Shown here in pieces: positions 19,501 to 26,733 of a DNA stretch of 64,000 bases. The DNA is taken from NCBI RefSeq assembly GCF_014145395.1, contig NZ_JACHTE010000002.1:62001-126000 (forward strand). The letters are read 5' to 3'. The stretch is from Marilutibacter penaei. Lineage in GTDB: Bacteria; Pseudomonadota; Gammaproteobacteria; Xanthomonadales; Xanthomonadaceae. Below the pieces are notes generated by a model. The model searched no databases, was not told the origin of the DNA, and saw only the letters and a list, made by a program, of their open reading frames with translations. The position numbers were made by a program, and so were the translations under genes. Numbering within the stretch: position 1 is the first letter of the stretch; every line of letters starts with the position of its first letter.

Positions 19501-20157
19501 GATGTGCGGCTGGTGGCGTACGTGGTGCCGCAGGCCGATGCGCCCGCAACGTCGGCGCTGCAGGGGCATCTTGCCGCGCGTCTGCCCGCCTACATGCTGC
19601 CGCAACGGATCGTCGTGCTGGACACGCTGCCCTTGCTCCCGAACGGGAAGATCGACCGCAATGCCCTGCCGCTGCCGGGCGGAGTGCTGACGATCGATGC
19701 TCCCGACGGCCCTGACATCCCTGACATCCCTGACGTCCCTGACGCACTGAGGGAGGATCCCCCACGCCCCTCCGGAACGGGTATCCCGGCATCCGGTCTG
19801 GCGTCCGATACACCGCCGCGAATCCGTTATCTGGTGCAGGTATGGGAGGAACTGCTCGAGGTGCGCGTACTCCCCACCGATAACTTCTTCGATCTGGGGG
19901 GGCACTCGATGCTGGCGGTGAAGATGGCCCATCGCGTCTCGCGCGATACCGGCGTACGGCTCAAGCTGATGAAACTGACACAATTGAGCCTGGCGCAGGT
20001 GGCCGAGGCCCTGCCCGATGCCACCGACGTGTATGGCGTGGCGGCCTCCGGCAGTGACGCGCACGGTCCGGCTCCTGGTGCGCCGCCTTCGCCCTGGCAC
20101 CGTCGCGCACGGAGACGCCTGGCGCGCTGGATCGGCGGCGAAGGCGAGTCGACGTGA
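13540..20157 (+). CDS. Nonribosomal peptide synthetase: C-A-PCP-C-A-PCP
   Basis: Second assembly-line protein, 2205 residues. C1 (20-450) has HHIVCDG at 161-167 and an N-terminal TEPQREIW block resembling condensation domains that follow aminotransferase modules. A2 spans about 488-986, with PCP Ser1035. C2 spans about 1097-1530, with its HHIIWDG motif beginning at 1226. A3 spans about 1553-2047, with PCP Ser2123. The chain ends about 80 residues after the last PCP in a basic tail, with no thioesterase, reductase or terminal condensation domain. It starts 6 bases after the preceding stop behind AAGGGGG and overlaps the next gene as GTGA, so the genes are translationally coupled. By hand alignment A2 and A3 have glycine-like specificity residues. 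It should add two residues to the beta-amino acyl chain made upstream. Confidence 0.93.
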   Translation: MATSAIRQDGARRTVDYDPFAGGVLERVVPTTEPQREIWLADRLGREASLAYNESVSLLLEGPLEREALCRAVQQLQARHDALRANFGPDGETLCVGEANASMPVQVHDFGLLEGTQRDAAVEARLRASVETPFELLDGTLFRAELLCLSERRHRLLLSAHHIVCDGWSWWVMVRELGALYARECGLDPGWLPEPDSFADHACALAAGRSAEQEADEAYWRTRFQTLPEPLDLPLDRPRPARRTSSARRHDHVVDASLVSAIRQFGARRGCSLFGTLLAGFAGLMARLTAQDDIVVGIPAAGQSVEGQDQLVGHCVHVLPLRFRADPDAPFETVLAHAQEVLLDALDHPRLTFGSLLKHLRVERDPARLPLVNVMFNIDQALDQESNRFPGLDLAFETNPRAHETFELSVNAVQVDGALRLECQYNTDLFDHATIERWMRAYETLLRAAIEQPTRPFGELGLVDAGGWQALQALQPAPVQYDPTQPAHAFFEACCDAAPDRIAACHGDARLTYAQLDARANRIAHLLRENGVHAGNLVGLGLQRGTDMLATVLGIWKAGAGYVPLDPAFPVDRLTYMAGDAGLAALVTHEASAGLFDLRGRPVLVLDQLEPTLQAMPTARPRLEPGSLQPDSVAYVIYTSGSTGRPKGVQVPHRAVANLVVAMQREPGLVADDRMLALTTLSFDIAVLELLLPLSVGARVVIAGREVAVDGAAIAALIESAGVTCMQGTPATFRLLLAAGWAGRPGLKALCCGEPLPVDLARDLLPRCDSLWNMYGPTETTVYSTGTRVEPDAAGHLDIHIGTPIANTRVWILDARGQACPLGVPGEICIAGEGVTLGYLGRPELTADRFIEAISLPVRPDGRPEQVYRTGDRGRWRQDGRIEHMGRLDHQVKVRGYRIELGEIESVLAAHPAVARCVVIVREDRKDDARLVAYVVPREDARPDEGALLAHLRQAVPEYMLPQHFVMLDGLPLLPNGKLDRGQLPAPVTGGHAKLHEARPPATAVEAHLAATMADVLGVEAIGVDDDFFASGGHSLLAAQLVARLNRELGANLHLRTLFDAPTVARLAMHVESTGDDGLAARPPIQRLPEDARVPLSPMQERLWVLEQMQPGRVTYNTPSAHRLRGPLDHAAFERAFQAMVCRQATLRTVVGEDEQGTFQRVRDDIDAALPVQDLRSLPEGDRETELRAAMERMIAEPFDLEAGPLFRARLFRLDDEDHVLFFMTHHIIWDGWSFDVFYTEMATLYPAFLRGERSPLPALDVDYRDFTAWYRAWLDGDELKRQLDFWSDHLAGHAAPLQLPLDTPRPSEASGAGGTEWMAIGRDTTDRARALATRNDATLFMALLTAYYLLLHRLSGQDDLVVGLPVRNRESEALEPIMGFFVNMLPTRVQVDPDASFLDLLRQVRRAVLDAFSHPDVPFDRLVRALEAPRDPSIAPVYQASFSFQDVRARRTHWGDLEHEHLLVFQKASSGDLGLWFLEHGEGLSGVMTYNTDVLGADSARCFSQRYSRLLEAVLEHPDRPLAALDIRCDADIDVPRQANATRRALPSPATLGSLLDSSLAVHGARVALDHAGQSLTHSALHERSLRIAACMREEGVRAGDRVGICMARGPDMLASMLGALRIGAAYVPMDPDYPTDRLQFMVDDAGLRLVLGQRGSCDDLKLGAARRIDVDASGARLAAIAPLAPGTDEASPESVAYVIYTSGSTGKPKGVQVPHRAVVNFLLSMQRVPGLDSDDVLVAVTTTSFDIAVLELFLPLLAGARIVLADRDTVLDDVELGQLIAASGATVMQATPSTWRMLVETGWQAPVGFRALCGGEPLAPDLAESLVGMCAEVWNMYGPTETTVWSTCCRVEADAPIHIGRPIDNTTVHVLDPSGRPCAVGCSGEICIGGAGVSLGYLDRPALTAERFVPDTFADGDGIQGPGLLYRTGDRGRWRHDGTLEHQGRFDHQVKLRGHRIELGEIEAALQAHPAIVRSVVTTHEARPGDVRLVAYVVPQADAPATSALQGHLAARLPAYMLPQRIVVLDTLPLLPNGKIDRNALPLPGGVLTIDAPDGPDIPDIPDVPDALREDPPRPSGTGIPASGLASDTPPRIRYLVQVWEELLEVRVLPTDNFFDLGGHSMLAVKMAHRVSRDTGVRLKLMKLTQLSLAQVAEALPDATDVYGVAASGSDAHGPAPGAPPSPWHRRARRRLARWIGGEGEST
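19711..19743 (+). repeat. 9-bp tandem repeat in NRPS linker
   Basis: CCTGACATC is repeated about 3.7 times, the third copy reading CCTGACGTC. It encodes an in-frame Pro-Asp-Ile/Val run between A3 and the last PCP, so changes in copy number would keep the reading frame and only alter linker length. Confidence 0.85.
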
Positions 20158-20969
20158 CCGAGCCGTGCTACTTCGGTCCCCGGGGACGGGAGCTCTTCGG
20201 TCTTCTGCACCATGGCGCGACAGCTGACGGAGACAGCCCGCAGGTAACGCGTCCGGCCTGGCTGGTGTGTCCACCGCTGTTGCAGGATGCGATCCGCAGC
20301 CACCGTGCCCTTTGGACGCTGTCGCGGTCGCTGGCGGGCGCGGGCCATGACGTGATGCATTTCGACTGGTACGGGACCGGCGATTCGTCCGGCGACCTCG
20401 AGGACCTCACGCTGGCCGGCATGTCCCGCGACCTGGATGCGGGCATGGCCGCATTGGGGCGGGGTGCGTCGGCGCGCCCCCGGGTACTGGCACTCCGCAG
20501 TGCCGCGTTGCCCGTGCTCGCCTGGGTACGGCAGCGGGGCATGCCCGTCGACCTCGTGTTGTGGCAGCCCTGTCTGGACGGCGCCGGACAGGTCGCGGAC
20601 TGGCGCGCCCAACAGGTGGACCAGTTGACCGTGGCGGGGCGTTATCCCTATGGCGCGCCGGCCGGTGCCGACGATGACCTGATGGGATTCAGGGTGGCGC
20701 GGGCGTGGCTGGACAGTCTTGCTGCGCTCGATTTCCGTGCCTGGACGTTGCCGGAGGGAAGTCGCCTGTTGGTGGCTGCCTGGCAACGGGATGTGGTGCT
20801 CGATGCCTGGCTCGAGCGCCAGCGCGGGGCGGGCATCGAGGTCGATGTCCTGGTGTTCGAGGACGACGAAGCACCGCCCGTGGATGCCCCCCGCCTGTTC
20901 GAAGCGCAACTGTTCCCCCGGCAGAGCGTGGCCGCGCTGTCGAGTCGCATGGCCGGGCGGGCCGCATGA
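20154..20969 (+). CDS. Exosortase A system-associated hydrolase 2-like alpha/beta hydrolase
   Basis: A 271-residue alpha/beta-fold protein resembling ortholog 2 of the two hydrolases that accompany XrtA exopolysaccharide loci. Visible features are the early strand ending in PPLLQDAIRSHR, the DWYGTGDSSGD turn and a degenerate nucleophile elbow: where GxSxG is expected there is ALRSAAL, with Arg at the nucleophile position. Catalysis by a classical Ser triad is therefore doubtful, and a partner or carrier-binding role is possible. The GTG start overlaps the NRPS stop as GTGA, and the end overlaps the next gene as ATGA. Its place directly after an NRPS lacking a thioesterase suggests a part in product release or transfer. 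Confidence 0.75.
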   Translation: MTEPCYFGPRGRELFGLLHHGATADGDSPQVTRPAWLVCPPLLQDAIRSHRALWTLSRSLAGAGHDVMHFDWYGTGDSSGDLEDLTLAGMSRDLDAGMAALGRGASARPRVLALRSAALPVLAWVRQRGMPVDLVLWQPCLDGAGQVADWRAQQVDQLTVAGRYPYGAPAGADDDLMGFRVARAWLDSLAALDFRAWTLPEGSRLLVAAWQRDVVLDAWLERQRGAGIEVDVLVFEDDEAPPVDAPRLFEAQLFPRQSVAALSSRMAGRAA

Positions 20970-21877
20970 ACGCGCAATTGGCGGTCGAGGACGTTATCGC
21001 GGGTCCGGATGCCTGCGATGGATCCCGCCGAAGCGACAATGCCCTTGGGGAAAGCGCGTACCGCTTCGGCCCGGGACTCGTGGGCGTGTTGCACCGGCCC
21101 TGCCACGAGGACGGGCACGTGCAGGACGTCGCGGTGATCCTGCTGAATGCGGGGCTGGTCCGTCGCATCGGACCTTACCGGCAGTACGTATTGCTCGCGC
21201 GCCTGCTGGCCCGCGCCGGGTTCACCGTGCTGCGTTACGACCAGTCCGGTCTGGGCGACAGTGCCTCGGCTTCCCGCGAAGCGGGCGACAGGCGACTCCG
21301 CGAGGTCCGCGCGGCGATGACGCTCGTGGGTGCGGAGACCGGGCACATGCGCTTCGTACTCGGGGGACTGTGTTCCGGCGCAGACGATGCCTTCCATATC
21401 GCCGTGCAGGACTCCCGGGTCGTGGGCACGTTGCTGCTCGATGGCCCGGGGTACAAGACAGCGGGCTTCTGGTGGCGGCACCTCCTGCCCCGCGTGTTCA
21501 GCCCAAGGCGCTGGCGCGCGTTGCTCGGCCATGTCGGCAAGTTGCGTACCCATGAGCCGGGCCTGCTCGACTATCGGGACTTCCCGCCCCAGGCGGATGC
21601 GCGCCTGCAACTCCAATCGCTGGTGGAGCGGGGCGTGCGCATGCTGTTCCTGTACACCTCGGGCAGCTATTACTACGTCAACCATCGCAGCCAGCTGGCC
21701 GCCGCCTTGGGCGACGCGGCGCGCGCGCCCGCCGTCACGGTGGAGTTCTGGCGCGACTGCGACCACACGTTCTACCTGCAGCAGGACCGGACCCGGATGT
21801 TCGCCTACACGCTGGGGTGGATGCAGGATGCCTTTGGGACGCGCAAGGGCCGCCCCGGGCCAACGCCCATCCCATGA
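20966..21877 (+). CDS. Exosortase A system-associated hydrolase 1-like, Cys-nucleophile hydrolase
   Basis: A 303-residue alpha/beta hydrolase of the XrtA ortholog 1 type. The nucleophile elbow GGLCSG places Cys136 where Ser is usual, and CDHTF supplies His267 next to Asp266. Early motifs VGVLHRP and YRQYVLLARLLA match the family. A cysteine elbow is often seen in thioester-transferring members of the fold, so this is the best candidate for off-loading the peptide from the last PCP. The ATG start overlaps the previous stop, and the reading frame extends further upstream only inside the previous gene. It overlaps the flippase gene by ATGA. Assignment to the family is by eye; the acceptor is unknown. 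Confidence 0.78.
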   Translation: MNAQLAVEDVIAGPDACDGSRRSDNALGESAYRFGPGLVGVLHRPCHEDGHVQDVAVILLNAGLVRRIGPYRQYVLLARLLARAGFTVLRYDQSGLGDSASASREAGDRRLREVRAAMTLVGAETGHMRFVLGGLCSGADDAFHIAVQDSRVVGTLLLDGPGYKTAGFWWRHLLPRVFSPRRWRALLGHVGKLRTHEPGLLDYRDFPPQADARLQLQSLVERGVRMLFLYTSGSYYYVNHRSQLAAALGDAARAPAVTVEFWRDCDHTFYLQQDRTRMFAYTLGWMQDAFGTRKGRPGPTPIP

Positions 21878-23373
21878 ACGGCGATGCCAAGGGCGTAGCG
21901 ACCCACTACCGCCGCTATGCCACCGGGAACGCCCTGACGCTGCTGGCGGGCCTCGTTTCGTTCCCGCTGTTGACCCGCCTGCTCGACAACACCCAGTACG
22001 GGATGTTCGGATACTACGGCGCGTGGATCCTGATGGCCGTGGCGGTCGGCAAGTTCGGCGCGCAGCATGCCATCCTGCGTTTCTATCCCCACGACCGGGA
22101 TCCCCAGCGCCTCAGGGCCTTCGCGACGAACCTGTTCTACGCGCCGCTCGGCCTCGCCTTCGTGCTGTGGGTCGTCGTCGTGGCCGGAATGCTGCTGGTC
22201 GACGCGGTCAGCGGGCAACGGCAAAGTGCGATGTTCTGGCTGGTGGTCGCGATGGCGCCGCTGGCGATATTCGCCAGCCTGGTCGATACCGTGCAGAAGG
22301 TCACCGAGCGCTCCCGGCTGGTCATGTACCTGCGGATCGGCGGCCGCTGGCTCGAACTGCTGCTGATGCTGGGTGCCGTGCTGCTGGTGCAGGCGAGTGC
22401 AGTGGCGGCCTATTCCGGGAAGCTTGCGACCTGCATCCTCCTCGCCGTGGCGTATGTCGTGTGGATGCGTCGCCACCTGCAGTTCTCGCGGCAGGCGCTC
22501 GACCTGTCGGAGACGCGCGCGGCCCTGATGTTCGGCATGCCGATGGCCCTGAGCGAGGTGATTTCGGTCACGCTGGTGTCGCTCGACCGATGGATGATCA
22601 AGGACATCACCGGCGACTTCGCGCTGGTCGGCGTATACAGCATCGGTTCGTCGCTGGCGATGCAGGTCAGCCTGTTCATGAACGCTTCGGTGTTCGAGGC
22701 GTTCCTGCCTACCGCCAACCGCATCTACAGCCTGGAAGGCGACGCAGCCCTTCGCGAACTGAAGGCGCGCGTCCTGATGCCGATGACCTATGCGGCCGTC
22801 GGCATCGCTGTCCTGCTCGGGAGTTTCGGGAGCGACCTCATCCTGGTCGCCAGCGGCGCGGACAAGGTGGCATCCGGTCCGGTATTCGCGCTGCTCGCGG
22901 TGGTGTGCGTACTCCAGCCGGTGCTGCTGCTGGCCGGTTACGGCCTGTTGCTCGAAAAGAGGTCGAGCACAGTGCTGCTGCTGGTGTTCGCCAGCCTGCT
23001 GGTGAACGGTGTCTTGAACTGGCTGTGGATACCGAGGTTCGGCGTCATGGGAGCCGCGTGGGCGACGGTGTTCAGTTCGATGGCACTGGGCATCGCCCAT
23101 TGCGCGGTCGTGAAGCGGTCGCTGTTGAAGCTGCCGGACCTGCGGACCGTCGGGACCGCCCTCCTGGCGGCCACGGCGGTAGTGCTCTTCGATCGCTGGC
23201 TGATCCAGCGCGGTGTGCCCGCGGGCTGGATCCGCTTCCTGTTCGGCGGCGGAGCGGCCGGGCTGATCTACCTGGCGTGCGTGTTGTGCGTCGACGCTCG
23301 TTTGAGAGTTCTGGTGAAGGGCGCGGCCAAGTCGGCCTTTGGATTCAATAGTTCGTCACGCGCGCAGGCTTGA
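21874..23373 (+). CDS. Wzx-like polysaccharide flippase (MOP superfamily)
   Basis: Inner-membrane protein of 499 residues with about 12-14 hydrophobic helices, starting with a YRRYATGNALTLL segment and charged loops (YPHDRDPQR) typical of Wzx/RfbX transporters that flip undecaprenyl-linked repeat units to the periplasm. ATG 21874 overlaps the hydrolase stop, so it is translationally coupled to the NRPS-hydrolase operon rather than placed with the Wzy/Wzz/Wza genes. That placement links the peptide pathway to export of a lipid-linked saccharide, or of the peptide itself. The MOP family assignment is good; the substrate is inferred. Confidence 0.85.
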   Translation: MNGDAKGVATHYRRYATGNALTLLAGLVSFPLLTRLLDNTQYGMFGYYGAWILMAVAVGKFGAQHAILRFYPHDRDPQRLRAFATNLFYAPLGLAFVLWVVVVAGMLLVDAVSGQRQSAMFWLVVAMAPLAIFASLVDTVQKVTERSRLVMYLRIGGRWLELLLMLGAVLLVQASAVAAYSGKLATCILLAVAYVVWMRRHLQFSRQALDLSETRAALMFGMPMALSEVISVTLVSLDRWMIKDITGDFALVGVYSIGSSLAMQVSLFMNASVFEAFLPTANRIYSLEGDAALRELKARVLMPMTYAAVGIAVLLGSFGSDLILVASGADKVASGPVFALLAVVCVLQPVLLLAGYGLLLEKRSSTVLLLVFASLLVNGVLNWLWIPRFGVMGAAWATVFSSMALGIAHCAVVKRSLLKLPDLRTVGTALLAATAVVLFDRWLIQRGVPAGWIRFLFGGGAAGLIYLACVLCVDARLRVLVKGAAKSAFGFNSSSRAQA

Positions 23374-23394
23374 CCACAACCGGGCCAAGCCTGC
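23364..23394. terminator. Bidirectional hairpin between flippase and beta-helix gene
   Basis: GCAGGCTTG (23364-23372) and CAAGCCTGC (23386-23394) form a perfect 9-bp stem with a 13-base loop. It overlaps the flippase stop codon and lies just beyond the stop of the converging gene. T-runs are absent on both sides. Confidence 0.45.
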
Positions 23395-23410
23395 ACTGCA
23401 CGTAGAAGGC

Positions 23411-26400
23411 TCAGGGCCTCGCAACTTCCCACGACATGGACACGGTATCCAGACGCCGCAGTTTGCTGTATTCGGCATCTTCCCAGATTACATCCTGGCC
23501 AGTGCCCGCGTGCCGCCAGAAGATGTCGGCCTGCCCATCACCATCGAAATCTCCGGTGCTGGCGACCTGCCAAGCGAGACCCGGCACGGTCGTGATCGAG
23601 GTGCTCGAGGCGAATTCGCCGCTATACCATATGACGTTGCGCCCGTTCCTTTGATTGCGCCAAAGGATGTCGGGCACTTCGTCGCCATCGAAATCATCGA
23701 CACCGACGATCTGCCACGCGGTATTGGAGACGGTCGTCAGCCGCTTCTGGGTCTGGCCATTCGCGCTCATCCATACGGTATTGGCGCCGGACCGGGCGTT
23801 TCGCCACAGCAGGTCCGAATGACCGTCACCATTGAAATCGCTGGTGCCTACGACCTTCCAGTCCAGATTGCCCACCAGCATTGCATTGGTGCGCGTGGCG
23901 TAGCTGCCGCCGTGCCACAGGACGTTCCTGCCATTTCGTGCGTTGCGCCAGAAGATATCCGCCCGCCCATCGGCATCGAAATCGGCGACGGCGACGGGCT
24001 CCCAATCCAGGTTGGAGACCGTCGTGAGCGGTGTTTGCATCGCGCTATCGGCGGAGCGCCATATGGTGTTCCTTCCGTTGCGAACGTTTCGCCAAAGGAT
24101 GTCGTCCTTGCCGTCGCCATCGAAATCGGCGATGCCTGCGATCTTCCAGTCGACGTTGGAAACCTCTGACAGGTACTGGTACTCGGTCGGGTTCGCTTTC
24201 TTCCAGATGGAATTCCATCCCTCAACAGTGTGACGCCAGAGAACATCCGAGCGCCCGTCACCGTCGAAGTCACCGCGTACATCCAAGCTGAAACCCGGAA
24301 TGCTCGATTGCGCGACCCGCACCGAGGCATCGTCGGCAACGGTATGCAGTCCCGACAACGCGCTGGAGGTGCCGAAGGCGACGGCATGGGATCCAGGCGT
24401 GGCGTCGGATGCCACCCGCAGCGTGAGCGTGGCTGACGTCGAGCTTCCCGGCGAAATCGCTACTGTGTTGGCAGAGAAGTTTCCACTCCAGCCAGAAGGT
24501 ATCGTTCGGGCCAGGGCAAAACTGGTGGTGCCGCAGGCAGCGGTATCGTTGTTGGTGATACGTCCGGTCAGGGTGGCTGTTCCGCCGGGTGCAACCGAGC
24601 CCGAAGGTGGATCAAGCGAGATCGACGGTGTGCGCCGTGTGCAGGTCGGCGGCGGTGCGTCGATGGAAAGGGCCAAGGTGACGGTGTCACTCGCCGTATG
24701 AATGCTGCCAGCCGAACTGGATGAAGCGACGGCGAGGGCGTAGTTTCCAGCGCTCGCGTTGCCCGGTATGACAGCTGACAGCGTCGTGGTTCCTGAACGC
24801 CCGGGGGCCACGTCAAGCGAATTGGCCGCCAGGCTTCCTGTCCAGGCCGCGGGAAGAGTGCGAGCGAGCGAGAACGACGTGCTGGCGCAGCCCGCGCTGT
24901 CGTTGTTCGCGAGAACCAACGTATACGTTTCGCTCTCGCCCGGTGCCGATTCGCTGGGGCCGGTAATCGCGAGGCTTGGCTTGACTCGGGTGCATACGGG
25001 TTGAGGGTCAGGTTGGCCACCCCCCACCTGCACCTCGATCGCGCCGATGTCCGCCGCGGGTCCGGAGGGACGCCCATTGCCATAGAAGTCGTTGGTGATC
25101 GCGGCCAGGTACGGCGCCTTGTCGATCAGCGGGCTGCCACTTTGTGGGGTCGCGTCGAAACCGCCCAGGGCCGTGGCCACCAGCTTGGGGTTGGAGCAGG
25201 TGCTGCCGCCCGGGCACTGGCCCGACTTGACGTTCCAGAACAGGTTGCCGCTGTAGTTCACCTTCGCCGACGAGTTGTAGGCGTAGTGGCCGCAGGTCAG
25301 TTCCGAGGGCTGCCGCCAGTCGGTCTGGCCGACGAACGCATTGTTCTGGATGTTGAGGGTGCTGGACGAGGAGCCGGCTTCACTCAGCAGCAGGCAGTCG
25401 CCCTGGCCGGTGATGGTGTTGTGGCGGATGTCGACGTTCTGCCCGGACACCAGGCCCACCGAAATGGTGTTGCCCAGCGCGCGGCACTGGTCGCTGTCCT
25501 TCATGAAGTCGCGGCCGTCGAAGTAGGCACAGTTCCCGACCACGACCGAGTTCTCGATGGTGGCCCGGCCGTAGGTCTTGAGCTGGTTGCCGGCGTTGCC
25601 GACGGCATGGGTGCGGCGGACCGTCACCGAGGAATTGCTGGCGCCATCCATGTACAGCAGGTCCAGGCCATCGGACGTGTTGTGGTGGATGTAGCTGTCC
25701 TCGATCAGCCAGTGGCCGCCGGTGCGCGCCGTTCCGAGGCCGTCGCCGTAGCCGCTGGCGGTCTGCGCCCAGCAGGCCCAGGGGGTGCCGTCCAGCTTCT
25801 CGCCGCAGCCGTTCCAGGCGATCTCCACTTGCCGCATGATGATGTTGCCGCTGTTCGAGCTGCCCGAGCCGATGTCGCCGTCCCAGCCTGCCCACGGGTT
25901 GCCGATGATCTTGACGCGTTCCAGCGTCCAGTCGGTCAGGCCGCCGGCGATGATGCCGCGATTGGCCAGGCCATGGATGTCGAGGTCGTGCAGGTAGACA
26001 TTCCGGGAGTTCGAGGCGGAAATGCCCACGCCCGCCCACTGGCCGTAAGGCGTGCTGTCGCGGCGGCAGCGGGCGCCGGCGTTGCTGTGGAACTCGACGC
26101 ATTCGCTCTTGTCGGTGATCTCCAGGTGGCCGATCTCGACGTTCGAACTGCCATTGAGGTTCAGCATCGAACTGACGCGTTCGGTGCCCCACAGCACGGG
26201 CGGACGCGCGGCATCGAGGCCCAGGATCCGGGTGCGTTGCGATGCGCTGGGGCCGCTCGGGATCGGCGGCAGGTAGCAGTCGTAGCGACCGCCGTCGTAG
26301 CAGCGCCCGCCGGCGGCGCCCGGCGCGCCCCAGCCCAGCATGTATTCGCCGGGCGCGATGTACACCGTATCGCCGCCATTGATGCGGGCGCTTCCCGACG

Positions 26401-26641
26401 CAGGCAGGGCCTGGTGCAGGGAATTCCACGCGCAGGCGCGGTTCGATCCGCTGCCCGGGTAGGCCGCGTTGGACGTGCCCGTGCATTGGCTGGCGCTGCC
26501 GCCATCGGTGCGGATGTAATAAGTGGCGGCCTGGGCCGAGCCAAGCCCGGCCAGGGCGAGCAGGGCCAGCAGGCCGGCCCGCTTCGTCACCGAGCGGCCG
26601 TGGAAGGAGAGCAGGGAAGTCGAGGTGCTGCCAATCGTCAC
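23411..26641 (-). CDS. Secreted parallel beta-helix protein with FG-GAP/VCBS tail
   Basis: About 1076 residues: signal peptide (cleavage after GSAQA, about residue 38), a right-handed parallel beta-helix (about 40-590) starting YYIRTDGGS and rich in Asn ladders, two Ig-like NEW3-type domains (about 590-780) and six repeats of about 48 residues with calcium-loop motifs such as DFDGDGRSD, DFDGDGKDD and DFDADGRAD. Helix proteins of this kind are lyases, epimerases or glycan-binding proteins; the substrate here is probably the locus polysaccharide. GTG 26641 is preferred because CGGAG lies 8 bases upstream; an in-frame GTG at 26590 nearer the signal peptide is the alternative. It is closely related to the next two genes. 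The tail is much less GC-rich than the rest. Confidence 0.8.
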   Translation of the reverse strand: MTIGSTSTSLLSFHGRSVTKRAGLLALLALAGLGSAQAATYYIRTDGGSASQCTGTSNAAYPGSGSNRACAWNSLHQALPASGSARINGGDTVYIAPGEYMLGWGAPGAAGGRCYDGGRYDCYLPPIPSGPSASQRTRILGLDAARPPVLWGTERVSSMLNLNGSSNVEIGHLEITDKSECVEFHSNAGARCRRDSTPYGQWAGVGISASNSRNVYLHDLDIHGLANRGIIAGGLTDWTLERVKIIGNPWAGWDGDIGSGSSNSGNIIMRQVEIAWNGCGEKLDGTPWACWAQTASGYGDGLGTARTGGHWLIEDSYIHHNTSDGLDLLYMDGASNSSVTVRRTHAVGNAGNQLKTYGRATIENSVVVGNCAYFDGRDFMKDSDQCRALGNTISVGLVSGQNVDIRHNTITGQGDCLLLSEAGSSSSTLNIQNNAFVGQTDWRQPSELTCGHYAYNSSAKVNYSGNLFWNVKSGQCPGGSTCSNPKLVATALGGFDATPQSGSPLIDKAPYLAAITNDFYGNGRPSGPAADIGAIEVQVGGGQPDPQPVCTRVKPSLAITGPSESAPGESETYTLVLANNDSAGCASTSFSLARTLPAAWTGSLAANSLDVAPGRSGTTTLSAVIPGNASAGNYALAVASSSSAGSIHTASDTVTLALSIDAPPPTCTRRTPSISLDPPSGSVAPGGTATLTGRITNNDTAACGTTSFALARTIPSGWSGNFSANTVAISPGSSTSATLTLRVASDATPGSHAVAFGTSSALSGLHTVADDASVRVAQSSIPGFSLDVRGDFDGDGRSDVLWRHTVEGWNSIWKKANPTEYQYLSEVSNVDWKIAGIADFDGDGKDDILWRNVRNGRNTIWRSADSAMQTPLTTVSNLDWEPVAVADFDADGRADIFWRNARNGRNVLWHGGSYATRTNAMLVGNLDWKVVGTSDFNGDGHSDLLWRNARSGANTVWMSANGQTQKRLTTVSNTAWQIVGVDDFDGDEVPDILWRNQRNGRNVIWYSGEFASSTSITTVPGLAWQVASTGDFDGDGQADIFWRHAGTGQDVIWEDAEYSKLRRLDTVSMSWEVARP

Positions 26642-26699
26642 GCGGGTGACTCCGGATTCAGGGGGATGCCGCGGTCGGGGGATGCGGCGGATCCAATTG

Positions 26700-26716
26700 T
26701 GGACAAAAATTGTCCA
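26700..26716. promoter_or_regulatory. Palindrome upstream of the first beta-helix gene
   Basis: TGGACAA-AAA-TTGTCCA is a perfect 7-bp inverted repeat with a 3-base centre, 59 bases before the proposed start of the beta-helix gene, in an AT-richer stretch. It has the look of a repressor or activator site. No matching regulator is encoded nearby. Confidence 0.5.
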
Positions 26717-26733
26717 GCTTCTGCACATTGGGG

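Noticed and set aside
6064-20157. Siderophore or toxin biosynthesis as the role of the NRPS cluster
   Set aside because: No TonB receptor, iron-uptake gene, ABC or RND drug exporter or resistance gene accompanies it. The partners are polysaccharide-type hydrolases and a flippase.
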